Positions 1 through 7,357 of a DNA stretch of 35,935 nucleotides are shown here, piece after piece. The translations under genes and the position numbers were made by a program. Positions within the stretch are counted from its first letter, which is position 1. Each line of letters opens with the position of its first letter. The DNA lies in the IMG/VR virus record IMGVR_UViG_3300028412_000013, positions 1 through 35,935 of that record. One strand, written 5' to 3'. Source of the DNA: a virus. Below the pieces are notes generated by a model. It had not been told where the DNA came from. It made no database searches and worked only from the letters and a program-made list of their open reading frames with translations.

Positions 1-232
1 CATAGAAATACTCCGTCATCATATCGTACCACTTGTTGGCGAGATAGTAAGAATAACCATCTACTTTCTCCAAATGCTTAATGATATGATCTCTGCTTTG
101 CCACCTCAAATACATGCCATGTATTTTTTCTAGGGTAGAAAGTGTTTCCACGACCTCACTAGGAGCATCCTCACGGCTTCCGTTGTGAATAAAGTCCTGA
201 ATGTCTTCTAGAGTAATATCTTCAATCTTCAT
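1..232 (-). CDS. Second small-terminase-like / packaging protein, N-terminal part (cut by window edge)
   Basis: The first 77 codons of a gene that runs off the left edge. The start ATG overlaps the last 11 bases of the upstream small-terminase-like gene, as expected inside one operon. The visible protein is acidic at the start (MKIEDITLEDIQDFI) and then has a helix-turn-helix-like stretch around residues 42-72 containing WQSRDHIIKHLEK and YYLANKWYDMM. No Walker A motif is visible, so this is not obviously the ATPase subunit. From its place after a TerS-like gene I infer a second DNA-recognition packaging protein, with the large terminase following off-window. The C-terminus and true length are unknown. 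Confidence 0.5.
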   Translation of the reverse strand, partial: MKIEDITLEDIQDFIHNGSREDAPSEVVETLSTLEKIHGMYLRWQSRDHIIKHLEKVDGYSYYLANKWYDMMTEYFY

Positions 233-572
233 GGCCAAATAGTATGTCGTTCTTTAAATTTTCTACCTTTTGCACTCTTGCGATTTTTTTAAATTCTTGT
301 GCTGCAGTTATATTTCCACTTTTGGCGTGACTAAGAAGTCCTTCAGCTATAAGAAATTCTGCCTCGAGCAATCCTTTGTCATAATGGTGCCTTACCAGGG
401 AAGAATTTATATTCCACTCTTTTATAAAATGGGTCTCGTTTACACCCAGATACTTTGCTATGGATCTAGGAGCATAATTTGCAGCTGCTAATGTTTCAAT
501 TTCGCTGTATTGCTCCTCCGATAGCCTTAGCTCTGATTTTAACATCGGTAAAAATCTTTCTTCTGAATTCAT
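222..572 (-). CDS. Putative terminase small subunit (TerS-like)
   Basis: A protein of 116 residues when started at MNSEERFLPML. A longer frame is open to 659, but that would overlap the preceding PLD-like gene by more than 160 bases, so the internal start (or the Met at 545) is preferred. Residues about 17-55 form a helix-turn-helix-like unit (LSEEQYSEIETLAAANYAP, then IAKYLGVNETHFIKEW). This is followed by a helical segment ending EFKKIARVQKVENLKND, the pattern seen in phage small terminases, which bind packaging-site DNA and present it to the ATPase. It lies between a PLD-like gene and a second packaging-like gene. The family call rests on pattern and context only. Confidence 0.55.
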   Translation of the reverse strand: MNSEERFLPMLKSELRLSEEQYSEIETLAAANYAPRSIAKYLGVNETHFIKEWNINSSLVRHHYDKGLLEAEFLIAEGLLSHAKSGNITAAQEFKKIARVQKVENLKNDILFGHED

Positions 573-1116
573 AAGTTTCTTTTGAATTATAAAATAAGTA
601 CTGCTCGTAGTGCGCATTTTCACTATGATTTCCAGAACCTTCAATACCAAAATAAGCATCTTGTGTCTTTATGAGTGTGACTTTGGCGTGGGACCACGAA
701 TAGTTCACTATAAAATTTGCTCTACTACTTACCTGAGCTGCAAGAAGCTCCATAGTGGTAGGATTTCTTTTGATAAGAGAATCTGAAATCATTAAAGTGA
801 TCTGGTCACAGAAGCCCTTATCGTACAGTTCTATTAATGCATCTATAACCCTTCTACTTATAGAATAGGTACAGATATATAGGTGCTGTATATTATGATT
901 TTGCGCTATAAAGGGAATAAAAGTAAAGGCATTAAAAGAATTGTCTGTTTGCAAGAAAAAGAATTCTTCTACAGTAGGTAGCCGTTTGAGATCTTTATCC
1001 AGATGAGCTATTTTTTCAAAATGCTTATTGATGTATTTGGACTTAAATACAGAAGACACTTCATCTTTCGCCTCTTCTTTTGGAGGTTGCTGCAAATCAA
1101 AGAATCTGTTTTTCAT
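496..1116 (-). CDS. Phospholipase-D-like (HKD-type) phage protein
   Basis: A protein of 206 residues. The C-terminal half carries an HKD-like motif: SHAKVTL followed by YFGIEGSGNHSENAHYEQY (roughly residues 140-172), i.e. HxK, a spaced acidic/glycine turn and GSGN, as in PLD-superfamily phosphodiesterases. Only one such motif is present, so an active enzyme would need to dimerise. PLD-like proteins of this size are, as I recall, common next to terminase genes in Bacteroidota phages; whether they act as nucleases in packaging is not known to me. It overlaps the upstream frameshift-linked frame by 20 bases and the downstream TerS gene by about 77. Confidence 0.6.
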   Translation of the reverse strand: MKNRFFDLQQPPKEEAKDEVSSVFKSKYINKHFEKIAHLDKDLKRLPTVEEFFFLQTDNSFNAFTFIPFIAQNHNIQHLYICTYSISRRVIDALIELYDKGFCDQITLMISDSLIKRNPTTMELLAAQVSSRANFIVNYSWSHAKVTLIKTQDAYFGIEGSGNHSENAHYEQYLFYNSKETYEFRRKIFTDVKIRAKAIGGAIQRN

Positions 1117-1588
1117 TGAGCTTATTTTGTAGAAGTTGGCGTTTGGTCTCTTTTAGTTTTAAAATTCTAAGAGCATCTTCATCTAAGGGATCTGCTTTTA
1201 ACTTCGTCCTTAACCTAGAAATTTGTGAACTCATATTTTTATAAATCTTTAGGGCGTCTATATCGCTCATGTTTTCAATACCAGATCTAAGGTTGTCATC
1301 GTCAAAAATAGAATGCTTTCCCAATATCTCGCCCTTGTCCTGGTAATGCAAAAGCTCATTGAATGCCAACTGATTTTGTTGATAGGCCAAAACCGTACTT
1401 TGGGCAATTTTAAAAGAATCCTCTGGGCTCAAAGATTTATTCTCTAGATCTTGAACAAGTTTCTTTCTATTCTCATTTACAAGTACAAAAGCCGAAATCA
1501 TATCCGACGTCAATATCTTGAGCTTGTCCGGTACATTCGGCTTATTAAGAAATGGAAAGAGCTCTCTTATGCTTCGTTGGCCAAGCTT
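1097..1588 (-). CDS. Downstream (-1 frame) part of a frameshift-linked structural or assembly gene
   Basis: The frame opens directly after a TGA at 1598-1600 and runs from the A9 run through 163 codons. Between the A9 run and 1513 there is no ATG or GTG; the first possible start is a TTG at 1513, giving 138 residues. The segment before that TTG, RELFPFLNKPNVPDKLKIL, looks like genuine protein and recalls a conserved segment I associate with Bacteroidota phage proteins. It would only be translated as a fusion to the upstream gene through a -1 shift. The rest is helical and charged (NRKKLVQDLENKSLSPEDS; SRLRTKLKADPLDEDALR). Function unknown; virion assembly is inferred from position between head and packaging genes. 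Confidence 0.55.
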   Translation of the reverse strand, partial: KLGQRSIRELFPFLNKPNVPDKLKILTSDMISAFVLVNENRKKLVQDLENKSLSPEDSFKIAQSTVLAYQQNQLAFNELLHYQDKGEILGKHSIFDDDNLRSGIENMSDIDALKIYKNMSSQISRLRTKLKADPLDEDALRILKLKETKRQLLQNKLNEKQIL

Positions 1589-2079
1589 TTTTTTTGCTCA
1601 GTCAAAAATGCTTTAAGCGTGTCTGCCCTTTTGTTTGGAAAATCGATATTAATTTCATTGGCCAGACCAAAAGCAAGTTTTTTAATAGTGTTGTATTCTG
1701 CATTTTCGATATCCATAGCCTTCAGCTCTTCATTGTACTCTTCAAGTTGAAGCTTGTCTTTTTTTTCTTCTTTATCCTCTTTAGTTTCTTCTATTTCTTT
1801 TTCTTCTGAATTTGAATCGTCTTGGCTTGAAGCTGCTACTTTTTTAGCCGGTGTTTTTTCAAACTTACTAAGATCTGCAGGAGAAATACTATAAGATTTT
1901 TTGACATCGTACACGATAGCTTTCAAGTTCTTTTCTGAATAGCCAACCCTATTGTAATGCGCCGTAAGGGCAAAGTTTTTGGCAGGAGCTTGATTGAGCG
2001 CCATAAGCAACATAGAGAACTTCTGTCTCTTGTCTTGTTTTTGATCCGTTAGGATACTTATTACTGTTTTCTTGTCCAT
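1567..2079 (-). CDS. Upstream (0 frame) part of a frameshift-linked assembly gene
   Basis: A protein of 170 residues. Residues 1-75 are ordered-looking (FSMLLMALNQAPAKNFALTA). Residues 90-115 are a low-complexity Glu/Lys linker. The C-terminal part (DIENAEYNTIKKLAFGLANE, INIDFPNKRADTLKAFLTEQ) ends just after an A9 run. A late-type promoter lies 29 bases upstream of the start. A -1 shift on the A9 run would replace the last six residues with 163 others, giving about 327 residues. Short-plus-fused products of this kind recall the tail assembly chaperones gpG/gpGT of lambda, but here the tape measure is not adjacent, so that analogy is weak. Confidence 0.6.
   Translation of the reverse strand: MDKKTVISILTDQKQDKRQKFSMLLMALNQAPAKNFALTAHYNRVGYSEKNLKAIVYDVKKSYSISPADLSKFEKTPAKKVAASSQDDSNSEEKEIEETKEDKEEKKDKLQLEEYNEELKAMDIENAEYNTIKKLAFGLANEINIDFPNKRADTLKAFLTEQKKSLANEA
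1586..1600 (-). other. Candidate -1 frameshift site (A9 run)
   Basis: Read on the minus strand the site is TGA-GC-A9-G. In the zero frame the codons are CAA AAA AAA AGC, which contains the slippery heptamer A AAA AAA. The -1 frame is closed by TGA immediately upstream and then open for 163 codons. Ribosomal slippage or RNA-polymerase slippage on A9 would both join the frames. A homopolymer sequencing or assembly error would look the same. Confidence 0.6.
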
Positions 2080-2107
2080 AACATAAGGCTTATTAATGAT
2101 TAGATCT

Positions 2108-2143
2108 CAAAGATGCCTATAAGTAAGGCTGTAAGGTGTGACA
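2108..2143 (-). promoter_or_regulatory. Late-type promoter B (TGTCACAC-N20-CAnnTTTG)
   Basis: On the minus strand TGTCACAC is followed after exactly 20 bases by CATCTTTG, a variant of the Bacteroidota -7 element TAnnTTTG. The element ends 29 bases before the start of the 170-residue gene and directly follows a terminator. The same bipartite element occurs at three other places with the same spacing. Confidence 0.75.
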
Positions 2144-2144
2144 A

Positions 2145-2178
2145 CAAAAAAGCCACTACAAAATGTGTAGTGGCTTTT
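2145..2178 (-). terminator. Intrinsic terminator after the head operon
   Basis: GCCACTAC and GTAGTGGC form a perfect 8-bp stem (2152-2174) with a 7-base loop, extended by A/T pairs and followed on the minus strand by seven T residues. The flanking A and T runs make it potentially bidirectional. It separates the head operon from promoter B. Confidence 0.85.
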
Positions 2179-2197
2179 ATAATTTTTGCACTATTAT

Positions 2198-3016
2198 CTA
2201 TGATCTAGACCGCTCAATTAAGAAAGTATCTGTTCCTGCAATAAAGACTTCGAAGGTGATTCTAGCATTGTCCAGACCAATAAAGCTTGTTCCATCTTTC
2301 AAGACAAACTTGGCATCTGTACCTGCAGCATCACTTATAACTGCTGGATCTGCACCACCGCCACCAATGACGCTTACAAAGCTTCCAGATGGAAAGTCTA
2401 TATCTGTAACTCCCACAGCTTCTCCTGTTGCAGAACTTGGTAATTTTACTAGTGCACCATTGGCTACTAGGAATTCTAGATCTGCAGCATCTGCTACAAA
2501 AACATTAGCAACAGGATCTGGGCCGCCAAATAAACCTGGCATAAGGTTATCGTTACTCATATTGGAAAATGTTAACTCATAGTGAGTGGTATCATTATCC
2601 ATTGTAAAGTTTGCTCTCATCTTTATTGGCGCACAAGTACTTCCAATAACGCTTTTTTGGTTTTGACCACAGCCTCCACCAAAAAGGACGATGACTTCAA
2701 TATCCATTTGCCCACCTACAAATTCTCTTATTTCTAGGCCATCACCGGGAAATCTTGCTGTAAGTGTTTTCTGGATGCTCGCGGCATCCTCATCCCCATC
2801 AGTTTCAAAACCGAAGTTTTGAAAAGAGCCTGTATTGTAGATTTTGAAAGGTTCTTTTCCTTGCTTCATCTCATATAGCCCTTCCAACAAAACGCCTTTG
2901 GCATTTGGTTGTGGGGTAGAAGCAAGATCTTCCACTTTCATTATAGTAATGAAAGGCGACTTGGCAACTGGTCCTCCTGGACTAGATAACTGTCTGTTTT
3001 TATCAATTAATTTCAT
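2198..3016 (-). CDS. Virion structural protein following the capsid gene (possible tail-tube or decoration protein)
   Basis: A protein of 272 residues with no signal peptide or membrane segment. It is rich in Gly, Asp, Phe and beta-branched residues, as beta-sandwich virion proteins are. The first 155 residues (with QNFGFETDGDEDAASIQK and FTMDNDTTHYELTFSNMSN) could form a tube- or decoration-type fold. The last 80 (DAADLEFLVANGALV, VLKDGTSFIGLDNARITFEV) look like a separate small beta domain. It is the second gene of the head operon, behind an attenuator-like hairpin after the capsid gene, suggesting lower expression than the capsid. I do not recognise the family; tail tube and capsid accessory protein are both possible. 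Confidence 0.55.
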   Translation of the reverse strand: MKLIDKNRQLSSPGGPVAKSPFITIMKVEDLASTPQPNAKGVLLEGLYEMKQGKEPFKIYNTGSFQNFGFETDGDEDAASIQKTLTARFPGDGLEIREFVGGQMDIEVIVLFGGGCGQNQKSVIGSTCAPIKMRANFTMDNDTTHYELTFSNMSNDNLMPGLFGGPDPVANVFVADAADLEFLVANGALVKLPSSATGEAVGVTDIDFPSGSFVSVIGGGGADPAVISDAAGTDAKFVLKDGTSFIGLDNARITFEVFIAGTDTFLIERSRS

Positions 3017-3043
3017 TGTTTTTTGTATTAAAAAAAATTAAAA

Positions 3044-3067
3044 GCAAGGCGACTTGTGCCGCCTTGC
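3044..3067 (-). terminator. Intercistronic attenuator after the major capsid gene
   Basis: GCAAGGCG and CGCCTTGC form a perfect 8-bp stem with an 8-base loop; the minus strand then reads TTTTAATTTTTTTT. It lies between the capsid stop and the next start in the same operon. A partial terminator here would let the capsid protein be made in excess over the downstream protein. Confidence 0.75.
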
Positions 3068-3074
3068 CTATAAA

Positions 3075-5273
3075 TTATGCTGCTATAGTTCTAGAGAATT
3101 CTGTCCAAATTCCATCTATAAGAATCAATACCAAAGTATCTTCTGGCTTAATAACTGCATCTGAGACTACAGAAATATTTCCTGCAACATCACTTACTGT
3201 TAAGTTTGCTTCACCGCTGTTAAGCAGAGTTAATTTCTGCTGCTCTGTACCGTTTTCTATTCCTGTAAGGGTAGTTGCATCACCATTGAAGGTTTGCGTT
3301 GTACCATTAGTAAGATCTACTGTCGCACTGTCGAAAGTAAAAGTTTCTGCTGGTGCGTTGCTAGCTTCAGTCGTTCTTTTAACTTCTTTGAGGGTTAAAG
3401 CAGGGGTTACCACCATAGTTAATGTACCTCCTGAAGACAGATCGTAGTCTGATGCCAAATCAAAAGTTGGATTGTCCTTAACAGAAGATGTAACCCCAGA
3501 TGTATTTCCTTTTATTCTTACAATTTGTCCTTCAAAAAGGTTTGCTTTTTCCAAGGTTGCAATGTCGGTTTCGAAACCAGGTACAATGCTTAAGTTGGAA
3601 TAAGTCACCTTCAATTTTCCAGACTTATCGTCGTGAAAAGGAATATAGAAATCTTTCTTAAAAGGAAAAACACCATTGGTCCAAACAGTTTGCACCTTGA
3701 AGGCGTCTGGATCATCATCTGTTACTTCTGTACCTAAGTGAATAAACGCACAACCAAACTTATAGTCTGCATGGCCGTAGATAATTCTCTTAAGTCTTTC
3801 AAAAGTCAATAAACCTTTCTCGTTGGGCACGTCTTCCATAATTTCGATATTATCATCGAACGTAATAAGGTGAACATTTGTACCATTAAGATCATGCAAC
3901 GGCTCAATACGGATATTCTCATAATTCTCGATAGTAAGACGATCATCTGAGGTGTAATCGTTCTCGATACCTCTTAATTGTCTATATCTCGTTTTGTACC
4001 AGCGCTCATGATCCTTTGGCATATAGTACACAAGATTGGAAGCTTCTTTGCTTTCTTCTTTTATGTTTTTCTCTATAACCATTTGGGCATAGTCCACAAT
4101 GTTCTCTGGAGTTGGTAAACCAATAGAAGGTACTTTCACTTTCTTGTCTATATATACCCCTTTGTATAATTGATAAAGTAAACCATTCTGGCGGTTTATC
4201 GCTCTACCGGCAACTGTAGCATCGTCTGGTGTAGCAACATAAACCCCTTTTATCGCTGACATTCTATCCTCGGCTTTAGCTTTTTTCATAAGCTCTGTTA
4301 CCAAAAATTGAACAAACGTCATTTTATAAGGAGTAGATCCTTCCATGCTCATTACACCTTGTAACCAGCTTTTCTCATATTTCTGCAAATCGTTTCCTAC
4401 CCATTCCAAATCTATACTTACGTCGAATATTTGACGAGTTTCTGGCTGGATTTTTTGATTGTTTTTTGCTAACCAAGGCAGTTTTCTGGCTTGTGTAATC
4501 TCGTCTGAAACGATTTTACCATCACTTATTCTGTCTTTTACACCAAAACGTGTTGGCCAAAAGCTTGGAAGCTCAATCATGTCTCTGTGAAGAGATTCTA
4601 TAGTGCTTGGATTTTCTCTATAGAAAAGCTCAACATCACCATTAAGACGTTGCAAGTTGATCTCGCCAGCTGTGCCATCCCAACTTGTTGCGTTTTTGGT
4701 AAGTCCTGCAGCTCTTTGGTTCCATGGTCTGCTTGCAAATTCGTTAAGAGCTTGATTGTCTCCATAGAGGTGTGTGGCAGAGTGTTTTAAATTCTTCATA
4801 TCTCCATTTTTATTAAGTGGAATCACTGGATCTGGCTCAGGATCTTCTATGAGCTTGGCGATCATGAGGTCTGTCTTTTTTTGGTAAGCTTTAAAGTCTG
4901 AAATAAGACCTTCCAGACTTGCATCTGAAGTATCTCCTTTCTTATCTTTAGACTTATCGCCTTTACCGTCTTTTGCAGATCCTTTATTCGCCATATCGCG
5001 AATTTCTTCTTCGGTGTAACCGGAAGCTTCTAAGCTTGCTTTGAATTCTGCGCGAGCATCTTCAATAAGTTTTTTACTCGACTCTTCATCTAGTACGTTC
5101 TTTGCTTCTTTGTTTATGGCCTTTACCATAGTTTTGAAGTCTTTCTCACCGAGTGCCTCGATGATCTTTTTCTCTTGGTCTTCTGTAAGATCCAATTTCC
5201 CTTCTTTTATGGGAGTTTTTTGAATCCCCAAAATGGCCCAGAGAAAACCAATAGTCTTGCTTAATCGATTCAT
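3075..5273 (-). CDS. Major capsid protein with N-terminal scaffold-like and C-terminal beta domains
   Basis: A protein of 732 residues, long for a capsid subunit. Residues 1-150 are charged and helical, with a low-complexity Lys/Asp linker near 95-115 (KDGKGDKSKDKKGDTSD), resembling a cleavable scaffold or delta domain. Residues about 155-560 form the likely coat domain, with GVYVATPDDATVAGRAINR and VYYMPKDHERWYKTRY. Residues 570-732 look like an Ig-type beta extension ending in LVLILIDGIWTEFSRT. It follows an S49-type protease gene by 20 bases, the classic protease-capsid order. I infer it is the HK97-type major capsid protein, processed at its N-terminus by the upstream protease. The fold itself cannot be read from sequence by eye. 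Confidence 0.75.
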   Translation of the reverse strand: MNRLSKTIGFLWAILGIQKTPIKEGKLDLTEDQEKKIIEALGEKDFKTMVKAINKEAKNVLDEESSKKLIEDARAEFKASLEASGYTEEEIRDMANKGSAKDGKGDKSKDKKGDTSDASLEGLISDFKAYQKKTDLMIAKLIEDPEPDPVIPLNKNGDMKNLKHSATHLYGDNQALNEFASRPWNQRAAGLTKNATSWDGTAGEINLQRLNGDVELFYRENPSTIESLHRDMIELPSFWPTRFGVKDRISDGKIVSDEITQARKLPWLAKNNQKIQPETRQIFDVSIDLEWVGNDLQKYEKSWLQGVMSMEGSTPYKMTFVQFLVTELMKKAKAEDRMSAIKGVYVATPDDATVAGRAINRQNGLLYQLYKGVYIDKKVKVPSIGLPTPENIVDYAQMVIEKNIKEESKEASNLVYYMPKDHERWYKTRYRQLRGIENDYTSDDRLTIENYENIRIEPLHDLNGTNVHLITFDDNIEIMEDVPNEKGLLTFERLKRIIYGHADYKFGCAFIHLGTEVTDDDPDAFKVQTVWTNGVFPFKKDFYIPFHDDKSGKLKVTYSNLSIVPGFETDIATLEKANLFEGQIVRIKGNTSGVTSSVKDNPTFDLASDYDLSSGGTLTMVVTPALTLKEVKRTTEASNAPAETFTFDSATVDLTNGTTQTFNGDATTLTGIENGTEQQKLTLLNSGEANLTVSDVAGNISVVSDAVIKPEDTLVLILIDGIWTEFSRTIAA

Positions 5274-5293
5274 TTTAATATATTTATTGGGGG

Positions 5294-6184
5294 TTAATAA
5301 TTAGTTACTTCACTTATTTCAGCCAGTAAAAGAGCGCGTTCTACGGCCTTTCCCATATTGCCAATACTGTCTATCATGTTATATTCTTCTGCCAATTCTG
5401 CCTTAAAGGTTTTTCCAGTAAGAACACCTACTTCTTCTATAAGATTAGGACGAGCTGCGCGTACATCTGCTTGGAACTTCTTGGCAGATGGCGACAAGTA
5501 ATCTTCCTGGATCATATCATACTTACCTTCTCTCGCCAATAAAAAAGCTTTGTTCTTGTGTTCGCTTTCTGGGGCAAAAATCTCATGTACTTTATATCCT
5601 TTTTCTTTTAGGGCTTCACGGTTATCTATAAAAGAAACCATTACCCCTACGCTACCTATTTCTGCTGAAATAGTATTTCTAGCCATAATGTGATCACTTA
5701 TTAAGCAAGCAGCCCAATAATGTGCAGAGGCGCATAGATCTACAAGAGCCACAATAGGCTTTGTCTTTTGGGGTTGAAATTCTTGAAATGCAGATACAGC
5801 AGAAACGCTACCTCCTGGACCATCTATATTTAAGATAACAGCTTTTACAGCAGGAAGGTCCATGGCTAGTTTCATCTCATTGATGAGCGAATCTGCTCCT
5901 TTGGTGCAAAGCCCACTATACTTCATCATAGGACCAATAGCAGATACTACAGCAACAACTTCTTGCCTTGTGTTTTCTTCTATCACATCCATAGCGCTTA
6001 CAGCTTTGCCGCTTTCATTAAGAAAAGTGATGCCTGCGCTTTCTGGGGTAGTAGGAAGCTCTATAGCATTACGCTCAATAAGATTTACAGCGGTAGGAAG
6101 CCATAAAGAGACAGAGTCTACGTGAAAAGCCCATTCTCCTCTTGAAATTTCAAATAATGCTTTGTTGACGTCCATAATCTTCAT
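5294..6184 (-). CDS. S49/ClpP-type head maturation protease
   Basis: The SppA/S49 serine peptidase pattern is clear: VKAVILNIDGPGGSVSAVS, then LCASAHYWAACLISDHIMA with the nucleophile Ser in CASAHYW, then ISAEIGSVGVM. In phages such enzymes cleave the capsid scaffold domain during head maturation, and the capsid gene follows directly. The frame is open to 6241, but the -7 element of late promoter D lies at 6193-6200, inside that extension. A transcript starting there could only use the ATG at 6184 (MKIMDV, 296 residues) or 6175 (MDVNKA, 293 residues), so I shortened the gene. It is the first gene of the head operon. Confidence 0.85.
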   Translation of the reverse strand: MKIMDVNKALFEISRGEWAFHVDSVSLWLPTAVNLIERNAIELPTTPESAGITFLNESGKAVSAMDVIEENTRQEVVAVVSAIGPMMKYSGLCTKGADSLINEMKLAMDLPAVKAVILNIDGPGGSVSAVSAFQEFQPQKTKPIVALVDLCASAHYWAACLISDHIMARNTISAEIGSVGVMVSFIDNREALKEKGYKVHEIFAPESEHKNKAFLLAREGKYDMIQEDYLSPSAKKFQADVRAARPNLIEEVGVLTGKTFKAELAEEYNMIDSIGNMGKAVERALLLAEISEVTNY

Positions 6185-6192
6185 TTGTTTAC

Positions 6193-6228
6193 CAAAAATG
6201 CGATATATGTCGCTGTAGTGGTGTGACA
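6193..6228 (-). promoter_or_regulatory. Late-type promoter D, head operon
   Basis: On the minus strand TGTCACAC, 20 bases, then CATTTTTG. It sits 9 or 18 bases before the two candidate starts of the protease gene and just after a terminator on the same strand. Confidence 0.75.
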
Positions 6229-6242
6229 CGTTTTTAAGCAAT

Positions 6243-6268
6243 AAAAAAGGCTCTCACAAGGAGAGCCT
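6243..6268 (-). terminator. Intrinsic terminator after the lysis genes
   Basis: AGGCTCTC and GAGAGCCT form a perfect 8-bp stem with a 5-base loop, followed on the minus strand by a run of six T. It separates the lysis cassette from the head operon and its promoter D. Confidence 0.9.
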
Positions 6269-6305
6269 CTAACTTAAATAAAAAAATTATGAAAAAATTA
6301 CTCAG

Positions 6306-6328
6306 TAAATATACTACATATGTCGCAA
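6306..6328 (-). promoter_or_regulatory. ACTACATATGTCGC site with promoter-like flanks (site 1)
   Basis: The 14-base dyad lies at 6313-6326. On the minus strand it reads TTG, 12 bases including ACATATGTAG, then TATATTTA, which matches TAnnTTTG in 7 of 8 positions. Leftward transcription from here would run about 40-55 bases into the terminator at 6243-6268. An identical 14-mer occurs at 30008-30021, and related copies flank the repressor promoter region. Confidence 0.55.
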
Positions 6329-6359
6329 TATTAAAGCCTTAATTTATTTAAGAGACATT

Positions 6360-6848
6360 TTAATTCTTTGCAATTTTCTTAAATTTCTCAACTCCACGGC
6401 TACCGTAGTAAGCTAAATACACCGTGACTAATAAAGTTTTAAGAAGGTCGACCCAAACGGGATCTATATTGAAATTTATATTTGAACTGTCAAGAATAAT
6501 AAATAAAAACATTGCAAAGGTTAAAAAAGCTAAAGTATAGGGCCTTATATTTTTGCTCATAAAAGAATCAGATTGCATATCGTATTTCCAGCGATTAGAA
6601 ATATTGATCATATCCTCTTTATCCATTTCAATTTGTGCTAACAACATCTTCTTATCCGTTTCGGAAAGTTCAGTCGATCCACTTATTTTGTTGCCTAGCG
6701 CGCTCAAGGCTTTTACGCCCGTTAAGCTGCTAGCAATATCCAGAAGCTCAGGAGCTACAACGCTACCCTTATCAACTAACCATCTAAGGCTGTCCCCTAC
6801 TCGTGTAGTGCCATTTTTTTCTTTATATGTTTTCTTATCGTCTTCCAT
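6360..6848 (-). CDS. Holin-type membrane protein (3TM-holin-like family)
   Basis: A protein of 162 residues. The N-terminal half is soluble and helical. The C-terminal half holds two membrane segments (about 105-122, LAFLTFAMFLFIILDSS, and 131-149, VDLLKTLLVTVYLAYYGSR). The stretch SKNIRPYTLAFLTFAM and the ending YYGSRGVEKFKK match a holin-like family I recall from phages of Gram-negative bacteria. It is the last gene of the lysis cassette, six bases after the endolysin gene and before a strong terminator. A second small membrane protein at 8358-8648 is a competing holin candidate. Confidence 0.7.
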   Translation of the reverse strand: MEDDKKTYKEKNGTTRVGDSLRWLVDKGSVVAPELLDIASSLTGVKALSALGNKISGSTELSETDKKMLLAQIEMDKEDMINISNRWKYDMQSDSFMSKNIRPYTLAFLTFAMFLFIILDSSNINFNIDPVWVDLLKTLLVTVYLAYYGSRGVEKFKKIAKN

Positions 6849-6853
6849 AATAT

Positions 6854-7357
6854 CTAAATATCGAATTGATAGACTCTAGGGTTTCTGGGATCGTCGCAAA
6901 CATCTTGGTGTACCCAAGATATTTGCACACCATTTAGTTTTCTTTCAAGGCGTATTGGATTTGGAATAAGAATAAATCTTTCATCTAACCAAGCTCTGTG
7001 CTCCTCTGCAGTTTGTCCTTCCACATCATAATCCAATGCCATAGCGAGAACATGACCACTTAACCAGGCATCATTATTTCTAGCTCTTTTTTGTACCATT
7101 GGTGAGGACGTATCTCTAATACCGCGCTCATCGAATCGACCACCCCACATCCAAGTATTGACGGTAATTTTTGCATCTACAGTTTCTCTTATCCACAGCA
7201 AATTTTGAAGTAAGCGGATGTCAAATCTAGATAAGAAGAAATAATTGCCCAGGTGCTTATACTTTTTGTAAACACCAGGGCTTACTAGTTCTCTAATATC
7301 GAAATAAACTAAAAGTTTGTCGTAAAGTTCTTTGGTAGTAAGAGATTTAATTTTCAT
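6854..7357 (-). CDS. Endolysin, M15-type zinc peptidase
   Basis: A protein of 167 residues with the M15/VanY-type pattern SxHxxxxAxD: Ser100-Gly-His102 and Asp109 in SGHVLAMALDYDV, and the third ligand His150 in ISWVHQDV. M15 endolysins cut peptide bonds in the peptidoglycan stem or cross-bridge. The usual Gly of SxHxxGxAxD is Ala here. The N-terminal region (YKHLGNYFFLSRFDIRLLQNLLWIRE) matches the usual fold before the ligands. The start overlaps the stop of the upstream membrane-protein gene by 4 bases (ATGA), typical of a translationally coupled lysis cassette. There is no signal peptide, so it needs the holin. Confidence 0.85.
   Translation of the reverse strand: MKIKSLTTKELYDKLLVYFDIRELVSPGVYKKYKHLGNYFFLSRFDIRLLQNLLWIRETVDAKITVNTWMWGGRFDERGIRDTSSPMVQKRARNNDAWLSGHVLAMALDYDVEGQTAEEHRAWLDERFILIPNPIRLERKLNGVQISWVHQDVCDDPRNPRVYQFDI

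Noticed and set aside
664-700. Late-promoter-like AGTCACAC with TATTTTGG before the terminase genes
   Set aside because: One mismatch in the upstream box and the TTTG is one base out of register, all inside the PLD-like coding sequence; kept out of the four-member class.
6289-6342. A 17-codon plus-strand frame MKKLLSKYTTYVAILKP over dyad site 1
   Set aside because: The TTYVA reading is not kept at the other dyad copies, so the conservation is at DNA level; nothing lies downstream on the plus strand for a leader peptide to control.
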